Source: Halorubrum rutilum (GTDB lineage: Archaea > Halobacteriota > Halobacteria > Halobacteriales > Haloferacaceae). From it: a stretch of DNA of 60,180 bases. A model generated the notes under the pieces. It was not told the DNA's origin and did not search any database. It saw nothing but the letters and a program-made list of their open reading frames with translations. A program made the position numbers and the translations under genes. The DNA is taken from assembly GCF_024494565.1 (NCBI RefSeq), contig NZ_JANHDN010000010.1, positions 1 through 60,180 of the forward strand. The letters run 5' to 3'. Shown here piece after piece: positions 18,154 to 27,338 of the stretch (positions are counted from its first letter, which is position 1; every line of letters begins with the position of its first letter).

Positions 18154-19501
18154 GCCCACAGCCAATCGCCCCGGCATGGGGTGACGACGGCCGTGCTGTC
18201 GCACCGGTAATTGGAGTCGTCATTCTCTTCGGATTCCTGATTTTGACACTCTCGGTGTATCAGGTAGAGGTTGTTCCACAGCAGAATGCGGAAGTTGAGT
18301 TCCAACACTTCGAGGACGTCCGGAACGACCTTATCGAGCTAAGAGCGAGTATTCTGCAAGCCGGGAGTATTGACCAGCCACAGTACCAGACAGTTCAGCT
18401 GGGGACTTCCTACCCAACCCGTGTCTTCTCGGTGAATCCACCAGCGCCAGCCGGAACGATACGGACGACATAGTCGTATCCGATCACGATCTCGAACGGG
18501 AGTGACACACCAGACGGGACGATAACGGTTCCAACGCGGTTTATTCTGTATCGGCCGGGCTACAACGAGCTTGATCGGCCTTCGACGTGGTATGACGCAT
18601 CCGTACTGTACGTTGACGCTCGCGGTGAGGGGGTGGAATCGCGGTGATTGAAGATCAGGCGATCGTTGAAAGTGGAGAGGTACAACTTACGGCTGTTCAA
18701 CGAGAGTTTCAACGAAGCGGGACCGGTCGGGTGACGCTTGAACTCCGCCCAGCTCAAAATGACATTGGTGAGATCCCTACTGGGGATCTCACCGTCACTA
18801 TCCCGACGCGATTGAGTGAGAGCGACTGGGAAACGAAGACTGATCTTCCGACCAACGATAGTGTCTACGTCGGCGTGACGGACACAGGCAACGACGGTGT
18901 CGATGGCTTCAATATATATAACCTAACCCTCAATACAACATCTGATAAGCTAACTGTGGATATCGTTGGCGTGCAGGAAGACCCTGATGAGCCGACGCAA
19001 ACAGATAATGCACGCATCCCCGATGGCTCAGGTAGTGATGGTGGGCCGGGCAATGATGGTGGAACTGGTGGCGACGGTGGGACCGGTGGCGATGGCGGGA
19101 CTGGTGGTAATGTGGGTGAGGACTTTCAGGTTACGTTCAAGCAGTTCGATGGGGACAGTATTTGACTCACATTCCGAAATGAAAACAACGTTGAGGTGGA
19201 TGTTACGCGGATCCGTCTTGACTCGTACTCCGATGCAAGTGGGGGAGGGAACCCGATCGACCGGATTGTATTCCAAGGTGATAACTCAAATACTGTGCTT
19301 ATACAGGATGGGCAGCTCAGGAGTGTTGATGTACAACCGTTCGGCAGCGGCAGCAGCCAGGACTACACCGTCTCTGTACGGCGTCCTTCGGGTGGATCTG
19401 GCGGCTCAAAGGCGGAGCCGATCGAGAGTGGTGACCAGTTTATGATCACTCTTGAATTTGGAAACGGTGATATGCAGCAGTATACCATCTCGGTTACCTA
19501 G
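18150..19501 (+). pseudogene. Decayed archaellin/pilin-like surface protein (DUF7289-like)
   Basis: The N-terminus (MSPQPIAPAWGDDGRAVAPV, then VILFGFLILTLSVYQVEVVP) has a class III signal typical of large haloarchaeal pilin-like proteins. The frame is broken by TAG at 18471-18473, a frameshift near 18630-18640 (it resumes AVIEDQAIVESGEVQL) and TGA at about 19163-19165 inside DSI-stop-LTFRN. Between them lie long homologous stretches and a Gly/Asp-rich linker (GGTGGDGG repeats, 19060-19110). Three lesions make a functional product unlikely. Confidence 0.75.
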
Positions 19502-19667
19502 TAGCGAGAATTGCTGGGTTCGGTGTGTCCAAGCCGAGGGGGCCGGAAGTACAACCTCGGCGGCGTCAAGCTTCTCGTCGAGATAGGCGTGGCCGTCGCG
19601 GTGAGACAATCGAAGTCACGAGAAATGCGCTCGAAAGATCGTAACCGGTCACGCATTCAGCCGTTAG

Positions 19668-19838
19668 TCACCGAAGATCTTTGTACTGTGTACCGCACTC
19701 TGGACACGTGCGAAGGTCAAACAATTCGTCCGGATCGGTTGTCGTCTTCAGCACCTTCTCACAATCTGCACATTTAAGCCGCCCGTAGGTATCCTTAAAA
19801 AGATCATCGTCTCGAAGTCCCTTTCGTGTAGATTTCAT
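19668..19838 (-). CDS. HVO_0758-family zinc-finger protein
   Basis: This 56-residue protein starts MKSTRKGLRDDDLFKDTYGR, with zinc knuckles CADC and CPEC-G about 25 residues apart and the conserved end YKDLR. The opening MKSTRKGLRD is the family's signature as I recall it, so ATG 19838 is preferred to the upstream start at 19868. Members are small conserved haloarchaeal zinc microproteins; the Haloferax homologue has been linked to swarming or biofilm traits. The molecular role is unknown. Confidence 0.82.
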   Translation of the reverse strand: MKSTRKGLRDDDLFKDTYGRLKCADCEKVLKTTTDPDELFDLRTCPECGTQYKDLR

Positions 19839-20301
19839 CTGACTTTGAGGTAGATCAACATAGAACAAAAGCCTGCTCCTCTGGTTGCTAAGTATTCGAA
19901 ATTGTCACTTGTGTCGTTTATTAAACGTGGTCAAGGATTAGTCAATTCGCAACTTTTGAGCAGCGTCTGCGGAGATCGTAATCCCGCCTCACTACTTATG
20001 ATGGTTCTATCACACACCGCATCGAAGAGCTTCCGAAGGTCCGCGATGTATGACTGCGGCCGTTTGGTCTGTATTCGTCTCGTCGCTTTGTCCGTATCGT
20101 TGAGCCATCTATGACGGACGTAGATGTTCGCGAACGAATATTGACTCTTCGGGGGAACTCACAAATCACGGGTGGGAGGTAATCAAGATCTGTTTTTTTT
20201 TTTTTACCGCGGGGCACGTCTATAGCGACAAGACACCCTTGTCATCATCGGATTCAATAGAGTATTTTAATCACCCCACCTAATATAAAATTCGTCTGAT
20301 C
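19839..20301. other. Gene-poor interval with 13-T run and IS relic
   Basis: No convincing gene is seen. A run of 13 T (about 20193-20205) followed by ACCGCGGGGC would be a strong plus-strand archaeal terminator. A lone GGATTCAATAG near 20248-20258 resembles one end of the IS5-type elements or MITEs nearby. Short plus-strand frames (e.g. SITHRIEELPKVRDV near 20010) may be gene debris. Confidence 0.5.
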
Positions 20302-20501
20302 TGTTGAATCCCTGACTGCACGAGATTACGATCTCTGGAGGCGAATTTATTTTCTTCTTTTGCCGCAATGAACTGAACTAACCCGCCTAGTGATCTCGAT
20401 ATTCTTGCCTTCTGTCATGATCTCCTCCCTAAATTCTCTCGGCAGCGGTCCTGAACAGAGTACAGGAAGACCCGATCCCGACGCATTCCACGGATTCAAC
20501 A
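20302..20501. mobile_element. 200-bp MITE with IS5-type ends, copy 1
   Basis: Inverted ends TGTTGAATCC and GGATTCAACA bound a 200-bp segment without coding capacity. A second copy lies at 29189-29387; shared internal blocks include GAGATTACGATCTCTG and AAATTCTCTCGG. The same ends occur on the IS5-type remnant at 27339-27832 and near 60,058, so an IS5-type transposase probably mobilised it. Confidence 0.8.
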
Positions 20502-20597
20502 GCGCGCTCAATTTAGTAAGATACAATCTGCTCTCCAATCGAGGATTTCAACAGCGCCGAGTAAACTTGATTACTCTGTTTGTAGAAACCGCCGAGT

Positions 20598-21503
20598 ATG
20601 AACGCAAGTCCTCCTAGACGGCGGATCATACAGGGAGTGGGAGTGGTTTGCATTTCGACGACAGCTGGGTGTTTCTCTCAACTTGAAGCCAGCGAGGGAC
20701 AAACATGGCCGGAGGCAACCCGAAATACACTCACCCAGCCCGAAATTGAAGTGATCACTGAAGCAGGCTTACCCCCTGAGGAGATCGACACAGAAACTGA
20801 CGCAATCAGGGCGTGCAGGATCGTAGGATGGTTTCGAGCTCTTGAGTCTGTGGAGGACTCTGATTTACAACCGGTCGAATCGTTTTTGCAAACAGCCTCG
20901 GAGACAGAGCAAACGCTATCTGAAGTAGAGTCGTCACTCTCTGAGATAAGTCAGCTGATATCAGAGCTCAAAGAGACTGAATATGGAGGTATTTCCGCGT
21001 GGGACATTGCGACCAGTATTAGTTCATCTATGCGAACCTTCGACACTGCTGTCGATACGTCGCTGCGTGAAGTCCGATACTGGCTTCAGCTGTTTTCCGC
21101 TGTGAACGATACTCTTTCGGCGAGTCTTGAAATCATCCGCACACAGCTGGAGTCTGGACCGCCAGAGGAGATCTCCGAGTTAGATACCAACATTGAGGAT
21201 TCAATTGAAAATCTTAATGAATTGGAAACGGAATCGAGCACTATTCGGCAGAACCTCTCTTCATTCGCAGAGACGACTGGAACAGTAGCAGCCAACAGTA
21301 ATGAGTTTCGAGATTACAGTAGTCAGGTTGAATCTGTCTTTGGAGCGGCCAGCGAGATATTCGCAGATGCTGGATCGGACCTACAGCAATTTATTGAAGA
21401 CCTTCGTGAGGCTCGGTCAGTGCTCTCAGAACTGGAGAGCGAGGCACAAGAGATCCAGACTGAGAATCTCAATGGGATTCGCGGTCGGTTCTCACCTGGG
21501 TAG
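20598..21503 (+). CDS. Tat lipoprotein with long coiled coil
   Basis: This 301-residue protein starts MNASPPRRRIIQGVGVVCIS with a lipobox-like TTAGC at about residue 24, so it should be exported by Tat and lipid-anchored. From about residue 90 to the end it is predicted to be almost all helix, rich in Glu, Ser and Leu heptads (TLSEVESSLSEISQLISEL; SELESEAQEIQTENL). No enzyme motif is seen. It may be an extracytoplasmic spacer or assembly protein. The start codon sits about 100 bp after the MITE, which may affect its promoter. Confidence 0.7.
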   Translation: MNASPPRRRIIQGVGVVCISTTAGCFSQLEASEGQTWPEATRNTLTQPEIEVITEAGLPPEEIDTETDAIRACRIVGWFRALESVEDSDLQPVESFLQTASETEQTLSEVESSLSEISQLISELKETEYGGISAWDIATSISSSMRTFDTAVDTSLREVRYWLQLFSAVNDTLSASLEIIRTQLESGPPEEISELDTNIEDSIENLNELETESSTIRQNLSSFAETTGTVAANSNEFRDYSSQVESVFGAASEIFADAGSDLQQFIEDLREARSVLSELESEAQEIQTENLNGIRGRFSPG

Positions 21504-21636
21504 GTAGCTCGTTACTGTCCAACAACTGGAGGAGAGTTGGACGCGATCAAGAGCTTCTGCAACTAGATCGATGATCAGTAGTATAAGATTTTGAACACAA
21601 TACTGCCAATATGACGCCAAATTCCAAATTTCGCTC

Positions 21637-22059
21637 TTATGTAGAACTGCGGAAAGACCCGATAACGAGACACTCAACCGCTGTCTCGACAGATCCGCCG
21701 GCAAGAGTGAATGATCGAACGATACCGAAGGTGTGAGCAGCCTGTTCCAAGCCCTGCTTGGACAGGCCGCGGAACTTCCACAACCACGGCTGGACGATCG
21801 AAAACAGGCACTCAGCTTGATTGATGTGGACTCCGTCGGGCGATACGTACCTCTCTTTGTGGATGACTGTTCGGTGGATCCGATCCATCTCTCGGTACGC
21901 TTGGAGTCTATCGGTCCATACCTCCCCCAGCGGCTGGGAGAGGTCTTCAGCCTCCTGAATCACTGGCTCAAGATCGTCTTGGTAGTCGGCTCCACGGTGT
22001 CCATGAATCACGCGCAGTGAGTCGCGGCACGCCGCGACGAGCGTCAGCTGATCAGCTGG
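21637..22059 (-). pseudogene. C-terminal fragment of an IS1595-type transposase
   Basis: The frame from about 22059 (QLTLVAACRDSLRVIHGHRG) lacks the N-terminal zinc region and first catalytic Asp. It retains VWTDRLQAYREMDRIHRTVI and HINQAECLFSIVQPWLWKFR, the ISXO2/IS1595-type second Asp and final acidic motif. A stop lies just upstream in frame. It differs clearly from the intact ISH4-type copy at 22942. Confidence 0.65.
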
Positions 22060-22307
22060 TCAGGAACGTGGACCGTCTAGGCGGCTACTCAGCCTCAGCC
22101 CTGTTCGGACTCGGTGGCGTCGTCGCCGGGGTCGCGCTCGTCGCTGGTGAAGCGCCCCCGATCTGAATTTCAAGGAAGTGAACGACGTTCATGCGGCAGT
22201 CGCCCGGCGAGTTCGTCTATCATTCTCCAATGCGGGAAGCAGAACTCGGGAGCGACCCGGCTAGGAGCCGAAGACAAGTGTCAAACGACCCGTCGCCACA
22301 CCACGGC
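22060..22307. other. Short interval with possible membrane-protein debris
   Basis: On the plus strand a frame reading VDRLGGYSASALFGLGGVVA and ending GEAPPI (about 22065-22166) looks like a single membrane segment without a start; it may be the remains of a lost gene. Nothing else is recognisable. Confidence 0.3.
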
Positions 22308-22871
22308 TCACCCGTCGGTCGTGTTACCGTTGTCTTCCTGCTGGGTGGCGATCTGTTCTTGGATCTGCTGTTGCTGGATATACTGATCGTAGTACTCACT
22401 GGGCAGGACCGCGCTCACATCGCCATCTTGAAGCCCCCTGACGAACGTCGCAGCAGGCGCGTTGACACGGAGAAGGCCGTACTCCGGTCCCGCGTCCTCA
22501 ACGGAGACGCCGTCGGCGTCCGCCGCGGTTTCCTCGTAGGCCCTTACCGCTTCCGCCGTCAATTCCGCTTGTGTGCTCTGAAGCTCTTCTTGCGCCTCTT
22601 GTCGGGTGAGTTCCCCCTCCTCGATTTGTTCCTGAAGATTCTCTTGAGCGGTCGTCAGTGCCTCTTGATCCGGTTGGACCTGGAGCGTCAGTGTCGCTTG
22701 CGTCGCTTCCGTCGGGTCTGTCGCTTCTGCCTCGGACTCGTCGTCATTCTCTGTCGTCTCGTTACCGTCATCGGTTTGGGGCGGCGACCCTCCAGAGCAG
22801 CCGGCGAGGGCTGCAGCGGTACTCGTCCCAGTTGTAGCGAGGAAAGATCGGCGATTTGTCCCGTCTGTCAT
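22308..22871 (-). CDS. Tat lipoprotein, Glu/Gln-rich, unknown function
   Basis: This 187-residue protein starts MTDGTNRRSFLATTGTSTAA with lipobox LAGC, so Tat export and lipidation are expected. An acidic linker (DDGNETTENDDESEAEATD) leads to a helical domain (QEALTTAQENLQEQIEEGEL) and a globular part (EYGLLRVNAPAATFVRGLQD), ending in a Gln-rich stretch. I do not recognise the domain. The ISH4-type element begins about 34 bp upstream of the start, so the native promoter may have been replaced. Confidence 0.7.
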   Translation of the reverse strand: MTDGTNRRSFLATTGTSTAAALAGCSGGSPPQTDDGNETTENDDESEAEATDPTEATQATLTLQVQPDQEALTTAQENLQEQIEEGELTRQEAQEELQSTQAELTAEAVRAYEETAADADGVSVEDAGPEYGLLRVNAPAATFVRGLQDGDVSAVLPSEYYDQYIQQQQIQEQIATQQEDNGNTTDG

Positions 22872-22904
22872 TGCTCGTGTACCATCGTCTCCCTCCGAGG
22901 TATA

Positions 22905-23915
22905 GCTCTTCTGTACGCTCTTGCGTAGCACATTGTTGATTTCAGAGAGTGGCTTTGACGGCGTGTTTGAGCGCTTCTCGTCCGGGTTTGCGGTAGAGTT
23001 CTCGTCTGAGTTGGAACGCGCGGAAATACTGTGTGAGACGATCTTTTGAGATGCCTCGATGCGGCGAGAGCCACCGTCGCGCCAGCGACGCGTGGCTCTC
23101 GCAGGTGTTCACGTGGACCGTCTCGGCGGCGTATTCACCGTCTCCGTGAACGACGTATTCGCGGTCGAATTGGGCGTCTTCTGTAAGCGGATCGTACGCG
23201 CAAAATCCGTCGGTATAGACGGTGAGAGGCTCCTGCTGGCGGTCAGCCAGCAGGAGCCGGATCGTCGATTCGTCTGCGGATTTCGCTGGCACAACGTACC
23301 GCTGCTCGGTGCCACGATCCACGAGAACGAACACAGGCGGTTTGTCTTGATCATACGTTCCGCGTCCGCGTCGAGAGAGGCCGCGAGAGCGCGACCAGCG
23401 GTCGCGCTCGCGGCCTTTCAATCCGGCAGAGACGTAGAACTCGTCAATTTCGACTGGTCCAACGAGGTCGAGTGACGGCGCGTCGAGCGCTTCGGCGAAG
23501 CGCTCGACACGCCTGTGGATCGTCTTGTAGGTGATCTCAATTTCGCACTGTAACTGCCTGAGGCTCGTGTTAAACCGCAAAAACGCGTAGATCGAAAACA
23601 ACCATTTGCGGAGTGCGATCTTCGAGTGAGCGAAGATCGTGCCGGTCTTATCGTTGAACGTGCGGTCGCAATCCTTACAGAGATACCGCTGAAACTGCTG
23701 ATAGCTGCCGTTTCTGACCGTTCGGTCAGAACGGCAGCGGGGACAAGTCACACCGTCACGCCAGCGAACCTGTTGGAGCAGGTCCGCTGCGACCGATTCC
23801 GACCCAAACACATCCAGCGGAATCATTCGTGTCGGACACCGCTGACGCGGTTTCCTTGTCCTCTTCGACTCAACAGCGGCAGCTCAGCAGTATCAACAAT
23901 CTCCTACAGAAGAGC
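22905..23915. mobile_element. ISH4-type (IS1595 family) insertion sequence
   Basis: Inverted ends GCTCTTCTGTA (22905-22915) and TACAGAAGAGC (23905-23915) bound 1011 bp, close to the usual length of ISH4-type elements. The single transposase gene is intact on the minus strand. A clean target duplication was not resolved by eye. Confidence 0.78.
22942..23826 (-). CDS. IS1595-family (ISH4-type) transposase
   Basis: This 294-residue protein has an N-terminal zinc finger (CPRC at about 28-31, CKDC at about 50-53), a helical DNA-binding region (CEIEITYKTIHRRVERF), and an ISXO2-like catalytic domain with EIDEFYV, VYTDGFCAYD and a CESHASLARRWLSPHRG motif near the C-terminus. No frameshift is seen, so the element is probably active or recently so. 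Confidence 0.9.
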   Translation of the reverse strand: MIPLDVFGSESVAADLLQQVRWRDGVTCPRCRSDRTVRNGSYQQFQRYLCKDCDRTFNDKTGTIFAHSKIALRKWLFSIYAFLRFNTSLRQLQCEIEITYKTIHRRVERFAEALDAPSLDLVGPVEIDEFYVSAGLKGRERDRWSRSRGLSRRGRGTYDQDKPPVFVLVDRGTEQRYVVPAKSADESTIRLLLADRQQEPLTVYTDGFCAYDPLTEDAQFDREYVVHGDGEYAAETVHVNTCESHASLARRWLSPHRGISKDRLTQYFRAFQLRRELYRKPGREALKHAVKATL

Positions 23916-24264
23916 GCTTCTGTACATTCCCGGCCAGTGGCCCGTGCTACGGGGGGCATCTCCGCCAACGACGACTCCGCGAGAGCGACTGCCGAAACAG
24001 CCGCCGAACGCTGGCTGAGCAGGAGACATATTGCCAGATTAGAACCGTCTCAGTGTGATTATACGGGCTTTCCGCGTTTCTACATAAGAGCCAGGGCGAC
24101 ACTGAACATGCGATTCACCACGACGGATGTGGTGGTCTCACAGAGGTATTAAATGATATATTAGGCTCTGTTGAGATCCTTTGGGGCTGATAGAAGCTAC
24201 GTGCGAGATACAGAGGGTGAGTTCTTTTGTTGCCCGTCAATAGAGCGATGAAGTTCCAGTTCCT
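23916..24264. other. Gene-poor interval
   Basis: No gene is supported. A TATA-like AATGATATATTAGG near 24151-24165 precedes GCTCTGTTGAGATCC, which resembles an IS end. It may drive the small membrane ORF that begins at 24265. Confidence 0.4.
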
Positions 24265-24375
24265 ATGATGAGCGAAGAACAGGCACGCATCCTCGGTATC
24301 ATCGGTATTATCCTGTCCGTTCTGACCTTGAGCTATACCGGTCTCTGGTTCGCTGGAATCGTGTGTACTGTCTGA
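24265..24375 (+). CDS. Possible 36-residue membrane microprotein
   Basis: The frame reads MMSEEQARILGIIGIILSVL, then TLSYTGLWFAGIVCTV: a short polar N-terminus and one or two tightly packed hydrophobic segments. Two adjacent ATG codons (24265 and 24268) are possible starts. Its composition is more like a real membrane peptide than random haloarchaeal sequence, but no family is recognised. Confidence 0.4.
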   Translation: MMSEEQARILGIIGIILSVLTLSYTGLWFAGIVCTV

Positions 24376-24414
24376 CCGACTCGCGCCCTGTATACAGCGT
24401 GACGTAGACGAACT

Positions 24415-24436
24415 ATTACGCGGAGGAGGATGTCAA
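24415..24436 (+). mobile_element. Relic right end of an IS605/TnpB-type element
   Basis: CGCGGAGGAGGATGTCAA matches the terminal bases of the TnpB-only elements in the 31-42 kb region, but the other arm of the hairpin is missing. It is a footprint rather than an element. The remaining 180 bp up to 24617 hold the promoter region of the next gene. Confidence 0.55.
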
Positions 24437-24617
24437 CTGTAGAGACACAATCACTTGCAGTGTCGTTCCCTCAACAGTATTAATATCGCACAGTCGTGTT
24501 TATGTTTCACATACGTCAACCCATCAATGTACGTGAATATGGTGTTGCCCACATGGTTCGGTGTATCGACAGTAGCCAACTCAACCATCACACACAAGTT
24601 TCACACTAAGAGTACGA

Positions 24618-26891
24618 ATGACGACGACACGTAAGCAAGCTAGTGCGATTATTTGGTCCGCTCTCATAATTACCGCCATGATCGGCGGATACGTTGCAGT
24701 TGGGGGGGCCGCAGCAGCTGATCACTCCGTAAACTCAGTACATGCAGACGTAGACCCGAGTGCATTGGAGGGAGACGGAACCGAGGCCAATCCGTATCAG
24801 ATTACTAACGTCTCCGAGCTGCAGGCGATGGAAGATGATCTTGACGCTTATTATGAATTAACCAGCGATATTGACGCTTCAAACACGGCAGAATGGAACA
24901 ATGGAAGCGGGTTTGACCCAGTGGGAGAGTTCACTGGCACATTACACGGAAACGGATATAATATAACTGGGCTTACAATTGACCGGGCAGATGAGTTCGG
25001 TGTTGGACTTTTCAGCCGAACTGACAGGGCTACCGTAACAGCGGTTTCGCTGATCAATGTGACAGTCACCGGACGTGACCGGGTCGGAGCACTCATCGGA
25101 GGGAACGATGGGGGAACGGTGCAAAATGTGACAGCCAGGGGGAGTGTGTCTGGGACTGACCGCGTTGGCGGGCTTATTGGAACAAATAGACCTGGATCAG
25201 TGGTAAATAATTCATACGCCACAACGACGGTTACAGGTGCGGGTCAAGATATCGGTGGCCTTGTCGGAACAAATGGACGTGAATCGGTGATTGATAGCTC
25301 ATACGCAACAGGAGCGGTCACAGGCGATGATACCGACGTAGGAGGTCTTGCCGGGAGAAATATCGGCAGAATAATTGACTCTCATGCCACAGGCGATGTT
25401 GAGGCTAATATTAACGGCTCTCAGTCTCGATCTGGGAATCGTGTGGGAGGGCTTACTGGATACAATCAAGGGAACATCGTAAACTCATACGCAACAGGTA
25501 CTGTCACGGGTAGTAGCCGAGTTGGCGGGTTAGTTGGCGTGAACTTTGATTATAATGATACTGAAACAGTCGTGAGGAACTCATACGCCACGGGTGATGT
25601 CACCGGAGATAACGGGAGCATCGGAGGACTTGTCGGAGGGAATTTTGAGGGAGCTCCTGTGGGAGATCTTGTGCCGTCTCTCGAAATACGAGTGACCAAT
25701 TCATACGCGACGGGTGACGTATCTGGGGACATCAATACTGGCGGATTGGTTGGGTATAATAACGGAAGCGTTGACCAGTCATTTGCAGTTGGTGATGTCG
25801 AGGGCGATAGCGATGTTGGTGGACTTGTTGGTCAGAATGACGAGCAGGTTGAGAAGTCATACTGGGATACCGACGCAACCGGACAACCCACCTCTGCTGG
25901 CTCCGCGACTGGACTAACAACTGCTGAAATGGAAGGCGAAGCCGCCCAAGTGAATATGGACGGATTTGATTTTGAGGCGATATGGATGACAACCGAGTCG
26001 TATCCCACGCTCCGTGATCTTCCCAACCGACCTACTCAAGGTGAACAGTCAGTTGCCTCCATCATTGCCCCACCTGACGCCTCTTACACCCCATCTGCTC
26101 CATATACCATCGGAACCTTCCACAACGCTACGGGAACAATTGACAGTAACGACGTTGGAATTAGACTGGTGAACGCTACCGCTGACAACGGAACCGTGGT
26201 CGTACTCAACGATGCGGTGCCGGTTACCGGTAACGTAAACACCACCATTCCAGCTGGTAGCCTATCAGGTAACGTAACAATTGCTGCGCAACTCTACAAC
26301 CTCTCGAGCCAACAGGTGGTTGCAAGCGATACGGTTAATCTAACGGCCGAGACATCTGTTGAACAACCTGGGCCGTCGGTGACGTTCGATGACCAGACGG
26401 TCGAGAACGGCTCCAGTACTGTGACCGTCGACTCGGCGACTCTCCCTGATGGCGGTTTCGTCGCCATCCACTCGACGCCTGTCGTGCCCGACTACGGTAC
26501 GGCCGTCGACAGTGTGGTCGGCGTCTCGGAGTACCTCGAGAACGGTACCTCTGAGAATATCACAGTCACGCTCGACGAGCCCGTGACGGAGAGCCAGACG
26601 CTGGTTGCAATGCCGCACCTCGACACCAACGGCAACGAAACGTACGACTTCGTCACGTCGAACGGTTCGGCTGACGGCCCGTACATCGCTGGTGGTGAGG
26701 CCGTGACCGACAGCGCGTCGGTCACGGTAGACGCGGGCTCGCCGCTCGACGGTGCAGCTGGCGAGTTCGACAACGATGGTGACGGCACTGTTTCGGCCAG
26801 CGAACTCGGTGACGCCGTCAACGCGTTCGGCCAGGGCAACCTGAGCGCTGCCGAACTTGGTGAGGTCGTCAACGCGTTCGGCCAGTCGTAA
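24618..26891 (+). CDS. Large GLUG-repeat adhesin-like protein with DUF7282-like domain and EF-hand/FGQS tail
   Basis: This is a 757-residue secreted protein. The signal peptide (AIIWSALIITAMIGGYVAVG) ends near GGAAAADH. Residues about 130-420 carry about ten GLUG-type repeats (VGGLVGTN/NSYATGTVTG patterns), known from bacterial adhesins. Residues about 590-705 match the DUF7282 pattern (VTFDDQTVENGSSTVTVDSA ... VAMPHLDTNGNETYDF). The tail is SPLDGAAGEFDNDGDGTVSA, an EF-hand loop, ending NAFGQS. DNA of the last ~500 bp is visibly more GC-rich than the GLUG part, so the gene looks mosaic. Surface adhesion is the likely role. Confidence 0.82.
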   Translation: MTTTRKQASAIIWSALIITAMIGGYVAVGGAAAADHSVNSVHADVDPSALEGDGTEANPYQITNVSELQAMEDDLDAYYELTSDIDASNTAEWNNGSGFDPVGEFTGTLHGNGYNITGLTIDRADEFGVGLFSRTDRATVTAVSLINVTVTGRDRVGALIGGNDGGTVQNVTARGSVSGTDRVGGLIGTNRPGSVVNNSYATTTVTGAGQDIGGLVGTNGRESVIDSSYATGAVTGDDTDVGGLAGRNIGRIIDSHATGDVEANINGSQSRSGNRVGGLTGYNQGNIVNSYATGTVTGSSRVGGLVGVNFDYNDTETVVRNSYATGDVTGDNGSIGGLVGGNFEGAPVGDLVPSLEIRVTNSYATGDVSGDINTGGLVGYNNGSVDQSFAVGDVEGDSDVGGLVGQNDEQVEKSYWDTDATGQPTSAGSATGLTTAEMEGEAAQVNMDGFDFEAIWMTTESYPTLRDLPNRPTQGEQSVASIIAPPDASYTPSAPYTIGTFHNATGTIDSNDVGIRLVNATADNGTVVVLNDAVPVTGNVNTTIPAGSLSGNVTIAAQLYNLSSQQVVASDTVNLTAETSVEQPGPSVTFDDQTVENGSSTVTVDSATLPDGGFVAIHSTPVVPDYGTAVDSVVGVSEYLENGTSENITVTLDEPVTESQTLVAMPHLDTNGNETYDFVTSNGSADGPYIAGGEAVTDSASVTVDAGSPLDGAAGEFDNDGDGTVSASELGDAVNAFGQGNLSAAELGEVVNAFGQS

Positions 26892-26946
26892 CCACCCGCT
26901 CTCACACGGGTTCGTTGTGGTTTGCGGCTTGCGGCTCCATTTTTAG
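26885..26946 (+). terminator. 3' UTR/terminator block of the GLUG-repeat gene
   Basis: After the stop codon come ACCCG/CGGGT hairpin arms, the segment TGCGGCTTGCGGCTCC and a T5 run. It is nearly the same as the block after the beta-helix gene (4709-4775, opposite strand). Confidence 0.68.
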
Positions 26947-27115
26947 CTGTCTCGTGGCTCACACGCTGAGTCAAGCGATCCGACTTGTAGTCCTCTCGCG
27001 GAACCGCGTCCCGATCCTGATCGAGCAACAGCGAGACGAATCTGAGCAAACTGAACCAGTTTCACTTTCAGTTCACATAGCTGATTGATTTATACCGCGG
27101 AGAAGACGGTGAGCT

Positions 27116-27338
27116 ATGACCGATCTCAGCGTCCTCGATTCCGAACGGATTCCGTCTCATCTTCCAGATCAAAGTACTGAACTACAGACAATCCGGTCGG
27201 CCTCAGGCGGAGTTCAATATGGCGATCAAGGCCATCCGTCTCTTGCTTACTCATCCAAGATCACCGAATGGATTAGAGTTCCGGCAGACATGCCTGTGAA
27301 CCAGCCAAACAAAGCAAAGAAATTGGTTCCAGGTGCTT
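27116..27338 (+). pseudogene. Possible gene start cut by IS5-type insertion
   Basis: An ATG frame (MTDLSVLDSERIPSHLPDQS) runs into the IS5-type remnant at 27339. A TATA-like TTTATACCGC lies about 27 bp upstream. I do not recognise the 74 residues before the IS. It may be a disrupted gene or chance. Confidence 0.3.
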
